Assembly (NCBI RefSeq): GCF_000828715.1
Contig: NZ_AP014583.1
Coordinates: forward strand, 2,168,001 to 2,232,000
DNA from: Winogradskyella sp. PG-2
Lineage (GTDB): Bacteria; Bacteroidota; Bacteroidia; Flavobacteriales; Flavobacteriaceae
Direction: 5' to 3'
Length of the DNA: 64,000 bases
A program made the translations under genes and the position numbers. The notes under the pieces were generated by a model. That model saw only the letters and a list, made by a program, of their open reading frames with translations, had not been told where the DNA came from and made no database searches. Positions 27,282 through 35,566 of this stretch are shown here, piece by piece. Every line of letters starts with the position of its first letter. The stretch's first letter is position 1.

Positions 27282-28062
27282 ATGAAGTGTTTTAAGAAAT
27301 ATAAAGTAAAGTTGTATGGTCTTATATAGGCCTAATTATTATGACCTCTTGTGGGAAAAGAGTTTATACTAGTGGGACTTATGGTTCAATAAAATCATAT
27401 ACGGCAAAACCAGAATACAGAGATGAAAATAAAAAGGCCACTTATGTATCTTTAGATGCAAGTTTTGGCAGCCATGATATTGATGAAAATATAAAGGATA
27501 AAAAAACTTAATTTCAATGAATGCGCATAGAAGTATTACACGTAAGTACTTCAACTTTTATTATGGTTTAGGTGGTACAATCGGTAAGTATAAATTTGAT
27601 AAACCAATAAATGAAACCGTAAGTAATAATCCTAAGACATTTTATAACCTTAATTCTAAAACAGGGATTAATTTAAATTTGCCAACCAAAAAAATGGATT
27701 GGCGAGTTATAGGTATAGAACTTACATACAATTACGAATTTGGACCATATCAAAATGCATTAGAAAATGTTAGAAATAGTAATGAGGATCCTTCACTATT
27801 AATATTTAATAAAAAATCTATACTAGCTTATAATTTTGGTTCTGAAGCTGTTTTTAAATTGACTAGTGGAAACACATTTAGTTTTGGATATTATATAGGC
27901 GAATTATTGAATAGAACAGATAATTTGAAAGGAATGAATACAACATTTATGGCCACATATATGAGTTATAAGATAAAAAAAATTACGCTGTCTTTTTTAA
28001 GTGAAGGTGGTCAAGCTAATATTAGTTCATCCAAGTTTGGGTTAAGTTATCAGTTGTTTTAG
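27282..28062 (+). pseudogene. Lipoprotein/beta-barrel-like gene broken by two frameshifts
   Basis: Three frame segments join into one sensible protein. MKCFKKYKVKLYGLI starts at 27282 and stops at TAG 27327. A second frame gives IGLIIMTSCGKRVYTSGTYG, with a lipobox, and continues to a TAA just after 27506. The third gives MNAHRSITRKYFNFYYGLGG through to the stop at 28062. The second break sits in a seven-A run at 27500-27506, where one added base restores the frame. The last segment has alternating residues like outer-membrane strands and ends in LSYQLF. I read it as a decayed outer-membrane lipoprotein of unknown function. Sequencing error is the alternative, though two independent breaks make it less likely. 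Confidence 0.6.
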
Positions 28063-28090
28063 TTATAAAAGGAATTTAAAGATTAAAATT

Positions 28091-28495
28091 ATGAAAATCA
28101 TCAAAGAAAGAATTCAGTTAGTAAGTAATGCATTAATAGTTTTAATTCTCTTTCAAAGTTGTAGAGTGTATCAAAGAGAAAACGTGTCATTAGATAAAGC
28201 TGTCACTGAGCATAAGAGAGTGAAGATAAAAACCAAAGATGGTCAAATATTAAAATTTAAAAGAATTCTTTTAGATAATAGTCAATTCTATGGAGTAAAA
28301 AAGGTAAAAGGTAAATATACGCGTGTCTTAATCCAACCAAATGACATTCAATCATTACGACGACACAATAAGACTATGTCTATAATTTATGGAACAGGTA
28401 TTGGAATTTTAGTTTCTGGATTTGTCACCTTTTTTATTATAATTACTTCTTGGAATGGTCCAAGTATTGATGGCTCAATAAGAAGCCCAAATTAA
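28091..28495 (+). CDS. Small membrane lipoprotein, unknown function
   Basis: The 134-residue protein has a lipoprotein-type signal (LIVLILFQSCRVYQ, lipobox Cys at residue 25), a short basic domain (VKIKTKDGQILKFKRILLD, PNDIQSLRRHNKT) and one C-terminal hydrophobic segment (YGTGIGILVSGFVTFFIIIT). The middle resembles small Bacteroidota lipoproteins that have a beta-strand QxxxLKxxDI-like core, but I do not recognise a named family. It follows the broken lipoprotein gene by 28 bases and is followed by a clear terminator, so the two may once have formed an operon. Confidence 0.6.
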   Translation: MKIIKERIQLVSNALIVLILFQSCRVYQRENVSLDKAVTEHKRVKIKTKDGQILKFKRILLDNSQFYGVKKVKGKYTRVLIQPNDIQSLRRHNKTMSIIYGTGIGILVSGFVTFFIIITSWNGPSIDGSIRSPN

Positions 28496-28503
28496 TGTAA
28501 TGA

Positions 28504-28530
28504 AAAGCCCATCGAATTTTGATGGGCTTT
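28504..28530 (+). terminator. Terminator shared by the small lipoprotein gene and pnp
   Basis: A perfect 10-bp stem AAAGCCCATC/GATGGGCTTT with a 7-base loop is followed by a T-rich ATTATT on the + strand and by TTTTC on the minus strand. It lies between the 3' ends of two convergent genes, so it can act in both directions. Confidence 0.8.
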
Positions 28531-28560
28531 ATTATTCTATTCATTAAGATTCAAAAAGAA

Positions 28561-30837
28561 TTAATCTTCCTTTTTATCTTCCCTTGGTTTTTTATCGTCT
28601 CTACGATTATCTCTTCCACGATTATCTCTTCCACGATTATCACGACCACGATTGTCTCTACCTCTATTATCTCTTCCACGATTGTTATCTCTTGCTGGAC
28701 GCTCTACATAACCTTCTGGTTTAGGTAAAATAGCCTTCCGAGATACCTTTTCTTTACGTGTACGTTTGTCTATACCAAAGTACTTAACATCAAATACATC
28801 TCCCATGTTTACTACATCAGATACATTTTCTGTACGTTCCCAAGCTAATTCAGATACGTGTAATAATACTTCGTTTCCTGGCGCTTCCATATATTCAACA
28901 ACAGCTCCAAAATCTAACATTTTAATCACTTTCACTTCGTAAACGCTGCCAACTTCGGGTTTAAATAAAATAGCATCAATTTTTGCCATAACAGCATCAA
29001 TACCACTTTTACCTACACCTAAAATTTCAACAATACCTTCTTCAGTCACTGGATCTTCGTTGATAACGATAGTTGTCTCAGTTTCTTTTTGCATTTCTTG
29101 TATTACTTTTCCACCAGGCCCAATTAAGGCTCCAATAAATTCATTAGGTATACGTCTCGTAATCATTGTTGGTGCATGATCTTTAACTTCTGCGTTAGGA
29201 GTAGCAATTGTGTCCGTTAATTTTTCTAAGATATGTAAACGACCATCACGTGCTTGTTGTAGTGCATTCACTAAAATCTCGTACGATAAACCTTTTACTT
29301 TAATATCCATTTGACAAGCCGTAATACCATCTGCAGTACCAGTAACTTTAAAATCCATATCTCCTAAGTGATCTTCATCACCTAAAATATCAGATAATAC
29401 AGCATATTTTCCAGAATCAGCGTCTGAGATTAATCCCATTGCAATACCAGAAACAGGCTTCGTCATTTGTACACCAGCATCCATCATAGCCATTGTGCCA
29501 GCACAAACAGTTGCCATAGAAGACGAACCGTTAGATTCTAATACTTCAGACACGACTCTTACTGTGTAAGGACAATCATCTGGCACCATACCTTTTAATG
29601 CACGTTGAGCTAGGTTACCATGACCTACCTCTCTACGAGATGTTCCTCGGATTGGTCTAGCTTCTCCTGTACAAAAAGGTGGGAAGTTATAATGTAAATA
29701 GAAACGCTCTTCACCTTCTTGAGATGGCATATCTATTTGGTTTGCATCTCTAGATGTTCCTAAAGTAACAGTAGCTAATGCTTGAGTTTCACCTCGTGTA
29801 AAAACTGAAGAACCATGTGTTGATGGTAAATAATCTACCTCACACCAAATAGGTCTAATATCTGTAGTTTTACGGCCATCTAAACGTAAGCCTTCGTCTA
29901 AGGTTAAATCTCTAATCGCGGCTTTTTCGGCTTTAGAATAATATTTAGAAACTAAACCACCATAATCTTCAAGTTCTTCTTCAGAAAATGTTGCTTTGAT
30001 TTCTTCTTTGATTTCAGAAAACGCCATTCCGCGTTCTTTTTTTGAAGAACCACCTTTAGCTATAGCATAGACTTTATCATATGCCATATCATGAATCTTT
30101 TTAGCTAAATCTTCATCTTCACGTTCTGGTTCATATTCACGAGTTTCTTTCTTACCGAATGCTTCAGCTAATCTTACCTGAGCAGCACATTGTACTTTAA
30201 TAGCCTCGTGAGCAAACTTAATTGCATCTGCCATTTCTTCTTCAGAAATCTCATCCATTTCGCCTTCAACCATCATCACAGAATCAGCAGAAGCTCCAAT
30301 CATCATATCGATGTCAGATTCTTCTAATTGAGCAAATGTTGGATTGATAATGAATTCTCCGTTAATACGACCTACTCTAGCTTCAGAAATTGGACATTCA
30401 AACGGAAAATCTGATAACTGAATAGCAGCAGAAGCTGCTAATCCTGCCATGGCATCTGGCATAACTTCTGGATCATGAGACATTAACTGAATCATTACCT
30501 GAGTTTCAGAGTGGTAATCTTTTGGGAATAATGGACGTAAAACTCTGTCCACTAAACGCATTGTTAATACTTCGCCATCACTTGGTCTAGCTTCTCTTTT
30601 AAAGAAACCACCTGGATAACGTCCTGCAGCTGCAAATTTTTCTCTGTAATCTACTGTTAATGGTAGGAAGTTAACATCTTTTTGTTCGTAATTGGAAACA
30701 ACAGTACATAATAACATACATTTCCCTGATTGCACAACAACAGAACCATGAGCCTGCTTTGCTAATTTTCCGGTTTCGATAGAAATTTCTCTACCATCAC
30801 CTAGGTCAATGACCTCTTTGTAAGTCTTTGGAATCAT
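28561..30837 (-). CDS. pnp: Polyribonucleotide nucleotidyltransferase (PNPase)
   Basis: This 758-residue 3'-to-5' phosphorolytic exoribonuclease acts in mRNA decay. The first RNase PH domain is at the N-terminus ([15 protein letters not shown] near residues 72-86). The second is at about 320-540, with [15 protein letters not shown] and the catalytic [11 protein letters not shown]. The KH domain is at about 555-615 ([16 protein letters not shown]) and S1 at about 625-690 ([20 protein letters not shown]). The last 60 residues are a low-complexity tail with five RGRDN repeats, a family extension likely to bind RNA. It follows rpsO in the same direction after 205 bases, a common pairing. Confidence 0.97.
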   Translation of the reverse strand: MIPKTYKEVIDLGDGREISIETGKLAKQAHGSVVVQSGKCMLLCTVVSNYEQKDVNFLPLTVDYREKFAAAGRYPGGFFKREARPSDGEVLTMRLVDRVLRPLFPKDYHSETQVMIQLMSHDPEVMPDAMAGLAASAAIQLSDFPFECPISEARVGRINGEFIINPTFAQLEESDIDMMIGASADSVMMVEGEMDEISEEEMADAIKFAHEAIKVQCAAQVRLAEAFGKKETREYEPEREDEDLAKKIHDMAYDKVYAIAKGGSSKKERGMAFSEIKEEIKATFSEEELEDYGGLVSKYYSKAEKAAIRDLTLDEGLRLDGRKTTDIRPIWCEVDYLPSTHGSSVFTRGETQALATVTLGTSRDANQIDMPSQEGEERFYLHYNFPPFCTGEARPIRGTSRREVGHGNLAQRALKGMVPDDCPYTVRVVSEVLESNGSSSMATVCAGTMAMMDAGVQMTKPVSGIAMGLISDADSGKYAVLSDILGDEDHLGDMDFKVTGTADGITACQMDIKVKGLSYEILVNALQQARDGRLHILEKLTDTIATPNAEVKDHAPTMITRRIPNEFIGALIGPGGKVIQEMQKETETTIVINEDPVTEEGIVEILGVGKSGIDAVMAKIDAILFKPEVGSVYEVKVIKMLDFGAVVEYMEAPGNEVLLHVSELAWERTENVSDVVNMGDVFDVKYFGIDKRTRKEKVSRKAILPKPEGYVERPARDNNRGRDNRGRDNRGRDNRGRDNRGRDNRRDDKKPREDKKED
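28602..28686 (-). repeat. 15-bp tandem repeats encoding RGRDN units in PNPase tail
   Basis: About six near-identical 15-base units (AT-rich form CGATTATCTCTTCCA on the + strand) encode Arg-Gly-Arg-Asp-Asn repeats at the PNPase C-terminus. Such in-frame repeats can vary in copy number. Confidence 0.8.
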
Positions 30838-31010
30838 ATAATTTTTTAATTCACACTTTGATATTAAACATCAAAGTTATTGTTAAACAATGGTCGTTGT
30901 GTTGTTGTGTGTAGTGTTGTTGACTTTAAAAGTCTGACCAATGAAAAACTGTATAAGCTTCTTCAATTCGAGTTTTAGACGCTTTCGATTGCGTTGTATT
31001 AAAATAAAAA

Positions 31011-31029
31011 ACCACGCGTTTTGCGTGGT
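31011..31029 (-). terminator. Rho-independent terminator of rpsO
   Basis: A 7-bp stem ACCACGC/GCGTGGT with a 5-base loop is followed on the minus strand by a run of T's. It starts 14 bases after the rpsO stop and separates rpsO from pnp. Confidence 0.82.
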
Positions 31030-31042
31030 CTTTATATTGAGA

Positions 31043-31312
31043 TTATTTTCTTAATCCTAATTCTTTAACTATTGCACGATATCTTAAGATATCTTTCTTA
31101 GTTAAGTAGTCTAGTAAAGCACGACGCTTACCAACTAACTTTACTAACGAACGCTCAGTATTAAAATCTTTACGATTTTGTTTTAAGTGTTCAGTTAAGT
31201 GATTAATTCTTGCTGTAAATAACGCGATTTGTCCTTCTGCAGAACCAGTGTCTTTTGCGCTTTTACCGTGTTTTTTGAAAAGTTTTTCTTTTCCTTTTTG
31301 ATCTAAATACAT
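31043..31312 (-). CDS. rpsO: 30S ribosomal protein S15
   Basis: The 89-residue protein matches bacterial S15, which binds 16S rRNA during small-subunit assembly. Landmarks are GSAEGQIALFTARINHLTEHLK near residues 23-44, DFNTERSLVKLVGKRRALLDYL and the C-terminal RYRAIVKELGLRK. Length is normal for the family. It precedes pnp on the minus strand and is separated from it by a clear terminator. A -7-like element lies 56 bases upstream of its start. Confidence 0.97.
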   Translation of the reverse strand: MYLDQKGKEKLFKKHGKSAKDTGSAEGQIALFTARINHLTEHLKQNRKDFNTERSLVKLVGKRRALLDYLTKKDILRYRAIVKELGLRK

Positions 31313-31758
31313 GCTAATATTATTGTAAATGATTTTTATGTACTATGAAAGATTTTCTTTCAAGCGGCAAATATAGTACTTTTTTGTGATTTGCTTATTT
31401 TTTTGATGCATTTCTTAGAGTATAACTTTGTTTTAATTTCTCACTTTTCGATTGAAGTGAGTTTTTTTTATTTAATCTTTAAAATTTGTTGGTTAAAATA
31501 AATACCATTTTGTCTATCTTATTACTTCAGTTTAATACACTAAAGTTTTGTTTTTAACATTAATTACTTTAAAGATAATAATGGAATTTATATGAAATTA
31601 TATTCTTATAAAGAGCAGTATTCAGTGCAGGTCAATACCAGTTTTGTTGAATAATAAACGTCAATCTTTTATCTTTTAAAAGTAAAACTTATTTTTTGAA
31701 ATTAAACCTTTTTAATATTGAATTGTCTTAACACTATATTAACAATAAAAAAGTAATC
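31313..31758 (-). promoter_or_regulatory. Intergenic stretch with rpsO -7 element; otherwise nothing seen
   Basis: This 446-base gap separates divergent rpsO and a lipoprotein gene. On the minus strand TATATTTG (31375-31368) fits the Bacteroidota -7 element and would drive rpsO, though no clear TTTG sits at the right distance. Nothing else was recognised: only very short open frames and AT-rich sequence. Confidence 0.5.
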
Positions 31759-32604
31759 ATGAAAAGTTTCAAAGCATTCAAAAGCGGAATTTTAAATCTT
31801 GTGGTTTTAGGTTTAATCTTTACGTCTTGTAGCAGTAATAATGAAGCTACAGAAACAGAAAGTCAATTAGAAGATACATTAGAGGTACAACGCTCAGCCG
31901 AAATTGACCAGATTGATAGTGTATTGGGCGATTTAGTAATTGAAGTTTATGAAAATGAAGAATCTAGTTTAACGGATAGAGATTCGCAAGCTAGAGACAT
32001 TCCAGAGTGTGTTACTATCACTGTTGTAGCACAACAAGGGTATCGACAAGTGAGTGTGGATTTTGGCCCAGAAGGTTGTATTGTTCGTGGCCATTTAATA
32101 AAAGGACAAATTGTATTTGATTATACAAGAGATCCCGAAGCTCAACAAATTATGATTAACTATAGTTTGGTTGATTTTTACATAGATGCAAAACATTTAA
32201 TTGGAAGTCGTTCAATTCTTAAAGAACTTTCTAATGAAAATGGAAACCCTCAGTTTACGCATGATTTAAGTATTACTGTAGTTTGGCCAAATGGTGTACA
32301 AGCGTCTAGAGAAGGTACTAAAATTAGAGAATGGATTGAAGGTTTTGGTAGCGGATTTTTTAGTGATAATATTTTTGAAATCACAGGAGATTGGACTGCG
32401 ATTTTTGTTAATGGAAATACACATTCTTATGAAGTGTTAACACCATTGCGGAGAGTAGTGATTTGTACATACTTTGTTAGTGGAACTTTTAATGTTCTGC
32501 GCACTAATTTTGGTGGTATATTTGATTATGGAAATGGTGAATGCGATAACCAAGCCTCATTTACATCTAATAATGGACAAGAAATAGAGATTACCTTGAA
32601 TTAG
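31759..32604 (+). CDS. Predicted lipoprotein, unknown function
   Basis: The 281-residue protein has a lipoprotein signal ending in LGLIFTSCSSNN (lipobox Cys at residue 24), then an acidic, Glu/Ser/Thr-rich linker to about residue 75. The rest is a beta-rich domain with paired cysteines (DIPECVTIT, FGPEGCIV, VVICTYF, GNGECDN) that could form disulfides outside the cell. I do not recognise the family. It stands alone with its own terminator. Export to the outer membrane is inferred from the signal. Confidence 0.65.
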   Translation: MKSFKAFKSGILNLVVLGLIFTSCSSNNEATETESQLEDTLEVQRSAEIDQIDSVLGDLVIEVYENEESSLTDRDSQARDIPECVTITVVAQQGYRQVSVDFGPEGCIVRGHLIKGQIVFDYTRDPEAQQIMINYSLVDFYIDAKHLIGSRSILKELSNENGNPQFTHDLSITVVWPNGVQASREGTKIREWIEGFGSGFFSDNIFEITGDWTAIFVNGNTHSYEVLTPLRRVVICTYFVSGTFNVLRTNFGGIFDYGNGECDNQASFTSNNGQEIEITLN

Positions 32605-32631
32605 TTTGTTTGATTAAAGTTGGTTGGAGAA

Positions 32632-32655
32632 AAAGCAAGCCAAGTGGCTTGCTTT
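32632..32655 (+). terminator. Bidirectional terminator between two lipoprotein genes
   Basis: The perfect 10-bp stem AAAGCAAGCC/GGCTTGCTTT with a 4-base loop is followed by T's on both strands. It sits between the 3' ends of the convergent lipoprotein genes. Confidence 0.8.
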
Positions 32656-32677
32656 TTTCTATTTAAAATAGGAATGT

Positions 32678-33217
32678 TTATAACACGTCTATTGTAGCCG
32701 TGAGGTTTACGTTGATAATAACGTTAAAGCTTACGGGACTTCCACTAATTGTCCCAGAAACCATAGCTTCAATGGTTGGTGTGTTTTCGAGAATATTACC
32801 TATTGAGTTTAGCAATTCACTGTCAGAAATTGAAAATAAAGTATTATCATTATCCGCTTGTTGTAAGTTGATATCGTTAACACTAATGTTAGAATTTGCA
32901 AATGATAATGATGCTTCTGTAAGCATTATCATTGAGTCTTGTTCTGCATTATAATTTGATATTTCATAAGTTAAAGAGTTGATTCTTATATCCTGAATAA
33001 GATCTAAATTATCTTGAATATCTTGATTTGAAGATAAAGCAATAGTAGAGGATTCTGAAAATAATTGAGGTTCATTAGATACTTCTGACAAATTAATGTT
33101 AACTGTTGTTGAGAATCCATCCGTAACATCGAATTCGGTTAATTCATCTAACTTGTCACATGAAAGAATAGTTGTAAAAACAAATAATAATAAGATTGAG
33201 TACTTTGTGCGTTTCAT
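32678..33217 (-). CDS. Predicted lipoprotein, unknown function
   Basis: This 179-residue protein has a signal ending in LFVFTTILSCDKLDE (lipobox Cys at residue 20). The remainder alternates polar and hydrophobic residues and is rich in Asn, Ser, Asp and Ile, suggesting a beta-sandwich on the cell surface or in the periplasm. No catalytic motif or named family is recognised. It converges with the upstream-coordinate lipoprotein gene and shares its terminator. The accD gene lies upstream on the same strand, separated by a terminator hairpin. Confidence 0.6.
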   Translation of the reverse strand: MKRTKYSILLLFVFTTILSCDKLDELTEFDVTDGFSTTVNINLSEVSNEPQLFSESSTIALSSNQDIQDNLDLIQDIRINSLTYEISNYNAEQDSMIMLTEASLSFANSNISVNDINLQQADNDNTLFSISDSELLNSIGNILENTPTIEAMVSGTISGSPVSFNVIINVNLTATIDVL

Positions 33218-33301
33218 TGGTTTAATTTTGTTGATTTATTAATTAGTGTCAATTAAGATTCAAAAGGTTAACACAATGATTCAGTTTTTTATTAAAAAAA
33301 A

Positions 33302-33317
33302 AGATGTTTAAACATCT
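33302..33317 (-). terminator. Terminator downstream of accD
   Basis: The 16-base perfect palindrome AGATGTTTAAACATCT is followed on the minus strand by a run of nine or more T's. It begins 11 bases after the accD stop. Confidence 0.7.
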
Positions 33318-33327
33318 CTTTAATTTT

Positions 33328-34185
33328 TTAAGTTCTTATCGGCTGATTTGTAATTAAATCTATGTACAAATTTATTTTTCGTTTTAATTCTTTTCGATGC
33401 GTAATAAAATCCAAAAAACCATGCTCCAATAAAAATTCTGAGGTTTGGAATCCTTCTGGTAATTCTTTACCAGTTGTATCTCTTACAATTCTTGGGCCTG
33501 CAAAACCTATTAAAGCTCCAGGTTCTGAAATATTAATATCTCCTAACATTGCAAATGAAGCAGTTGTACCACCTGTTGTAGGATCAGTACACAAAGATAT
33601 GTATGGAATTCCTGCATCAGAAAGCTGAGCTAATTTAACAGAAGTTTTGGCTAATTGCATTAAGGATAACGCTGCTTCCATCATACGTGCTCCACCGGAC
33701 TTACTAATAATCATTAATGGTGTTTTATTTTTTAGAGCATAATCTGCTGCTCTTGCAATTTTTTCACCTACAACACTACCCATAGAACCGCCAATAAAGC
33801 TGAAATCCATACAAGCAATTACTAAATCTTTACCATTAGATTTCCCTACTGCTGTGCGCACGGCATCTTTAAGATTTGTCTTTGTTTGAGCTGCTTTTAA
33901 ACGGTCTGGATATTTTTTTGTATCAACGAATTTAAGTGGATCTTTTGAAGTTAATCCTTCATCTAGTTCTTTAAATTTATTATCGTCAAATAGAATTTCA
34001 AAGTATTCCTTACTTCCTATTCTTACATGATAACCATCTTCAGGACTCACATAAAAGTTTTGTTCTAGTTCTTTAGTATCAATTATTTTTCCTGTTGGAG
34101 ATTTATACCAAAGTCCTTTGGGAGTGTCTTTTTTTTCTTCAGTTGAGGTCTGAATTCCTTTATCTTTTCTTTTAAACCAAGCCAT
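33328..34185 (-). CDS. accD: Acetyl-CoA carboxylase carboxyltransferase subunit beta
   Basis: This 285-residue subunit, together with AccA, moves the carboxyl group from biotin to acetyl-CoA to form malonyl-CoA for fatty acid synthesis. The crotonase-type core is clear: [37 protein letters not shown], and [19 protein letters not shown] near residues 195-213, then [11 protein letters not shown]. The N-terminal zinc-ribbon is degenerate: the four positions that are Cys in most AccD proteins are Ser29, Gly32, Ser47 and Asp50 here. The family call is secure. Confidence 0.96.
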   Translation of the reverse strand: MAWFKRKDKGIQTSTEEKKDTPKGLWYKSPTGKIIDTKELEQNFYVSPEDGYHVRIGSKEYFEILFDDNKFKELDEGLTSKDPLKFVDTKKYPDRLKAAQTKTNLKDAVRTAVGKSNGKDLVIACMDFSFIGGSMGSVVGEKIARAADYALKNKTPLMIISKSGGARMMEAALSLMQLAKTSVKLAQLSDAGIPYISLCTDPTTGGTTASFAMLGDINISEPGALIGFAGPRIVRDTTGKELPEGFQTSEFLLEHGFLDFITHRKELKRKINLYIDLITNQPIRT

Positions 34186-34318
34186 ATTGATTTATAGTTT
34201 TAGATGTCAGTTTTAGATTTAAAAACCTTAAACCGATAGTTTTAGTTAGTTAAAGCAAAACTACTATTAATTAATTAAACTCAAAAGTAGGGCTAAGAAG
34301 TATTTTTTAATTAACAAA

Positions 34319-34352
34319 CCCATTAAAAACTAATGTATTAGGTCTTAATGGG
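34319..34352 (-). terminator. Hairpin downstream of fbaA
   Basis: The stem CCCATTAA/TTAATGGG encloses an 18-base segment that can itself pair (CTAAT/ATTAG). On the minus strand it is followed by TTTGTTAATT. It lies 22 bases after the aldolase stop. Confidence 0.55.
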
Positions 34353-34374
34353 TAGTTATATATGATAATATTGT

Positions 34375-35442
34375 TTATAGAGTATCTACATTATTTAAGT
34401 CTTCAAAGGCTTTCTTTAGTCTTGTGACAAATGCATCTTCACCTTTACGTAACCAAACACGTGGATCGTAATATTTTTTGTTAGGTACATCGTTTCCATC
34501 AGGATTTCCTATTTGAGTTTGTAAGTAATCTTTTTTGTCTTGTACATAATCTCTAACACCACTTAGGAATGCATATTGCATATCTGTATCGATATTCATT
34601 TTAATAACTCCATAGCTAATACCTTCTCTTATTTCTTCTACTGTTGAACCAGAACCACCATGAAATACAAAATCGATATGGTTATGCTCAACACCATATT
34701 TTTTAGTGATATAATCTTGAGAATTTTTTAAAATCTTTGGTGTTAATTTAACGTTACCAGGTCTGTATACACCATGCACATTTCCAAAAGCTGCAGCAAT
34801 AGTAAATTGGTCACTTACTTTGCTTAATTCTTCGTATGCATAAGCTACTTCTTCAGGTTGTGTGTATAATTTTGAAGCATCAACATCACTATTATCAACA
34901 CCATCTTCTTCGCCACCTGTAATACCAAGCTCAATCTCTAAAGTCATTCCCATCTTACTCATTCGAGCTAAGTATTGCTTACATATTTCTATGTTTTCTT
35001 CGATTGGTTCTTCAGATAAATCAATCATGTGAGAACTATAAAGCGATTTTCCAGTTTCTGCAAAATGCTGCTCACTAGCATCTAATAAGCCATCAATCCA
35101 TGGTAATAGTTTTTTTGCACAATGATCTGTATGCAAAATTACAGGCACTCCATAAGCTTCTGCCATTTGGTGTACATGTTTTGCTCCTGCAATAGAACCT
35201 GCAATAGCGGCTTTTTGACCCTCATTACTTAAGCCTTTACCTGCATTAAATTGAGCACCACCATTAGAAAATTGAATAATAACAGGAGCATTTAAAGCTT
35301 TTGCTGTTTCTAAAACTCCATTGATGGTGTTAGAACCAATAACATTTACTGCTGGTAGAGCAAAGCCTTTTTCTTTAGCATAATTGAAAATTTCTTGAAC
35401 TTCTTTACCTGTAGCAACACCAGGTTTAATATTATGACTCAT
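34375..35442 (-). CDS. fbaA: Class II fructose-bisphosphate aldolase
   Basis: This enzyme of about 355 residues cleaves fructose 1,6-bisphosphate to dihydroxyacetone phosphate and glyceraldehyde 3-phosphate using a divalent metal. The zinc ligands sit in VILHTDHCAKK and in NVHGVYRPG and FVFHGGSGS. GITGGEEDGVDN is the FbaA-type loop. The start is set at the ATG at 35442, which gives the usual SHNIKPGVATGKEV beginning; an ATG ten codons upstream exists but adds an untypical extension. Confidence 0.95.
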   Translation of the reverse strand: MSHNIKPGVATGKEVQEIFNYAKEKGFALPAVNVIGSNTINGVLETAKALNAPVIIQFSNGGAQFNAGKGLSNEGQKAAIAGSIAGAKHVHQMAEAYGVPVILHTDHCAKKLLPWIDGLLDASEQHFAETGKSLYSSHMIDLSEEPIEENIEICKQYLARMSKMGMTLEIELGITGGEEDGVDNSDVDASKLYTQPEEVAYAYEELSKVSDQFTIAAAFGNVHGVYRPGNVKLTPKILKNSQDYITKKYGVEHNHIDFVFHGGSGSTVEEIREGISYGVIKMNIDTDMQYAFLSGVRDYVQDKKDYLQTQIGNPDGNDVPNKKYYDPRVWLRKGEDAFVTRLKKAFEDLNNVDTL

Positions 35443-35566
35443 AATTTTTATGATTGAAAATTTAGACTCCAAAAATACATAATTTTGAATATAAAGTCGT
35501 TCGTTTTAAAAGATAAATATGGTGGAAAATACCGAAAACGTTATAGTTTAAATCAGTTAAAATAGC

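Noticed and set aside
28519..28728. Repetitive Ile/Ser/Thr-rich open frame on the + strand
   Set aside because: It is a shadow of the PNPase repeat tail on the opposite strand, produced by the 15-bp repeats.
31582..31654. Short open frames in the rpsO upstream gap
   Set aside because: At about 20 codons or fewer, with no ribosome-binding signal or recognisable peptide, they are not supported.
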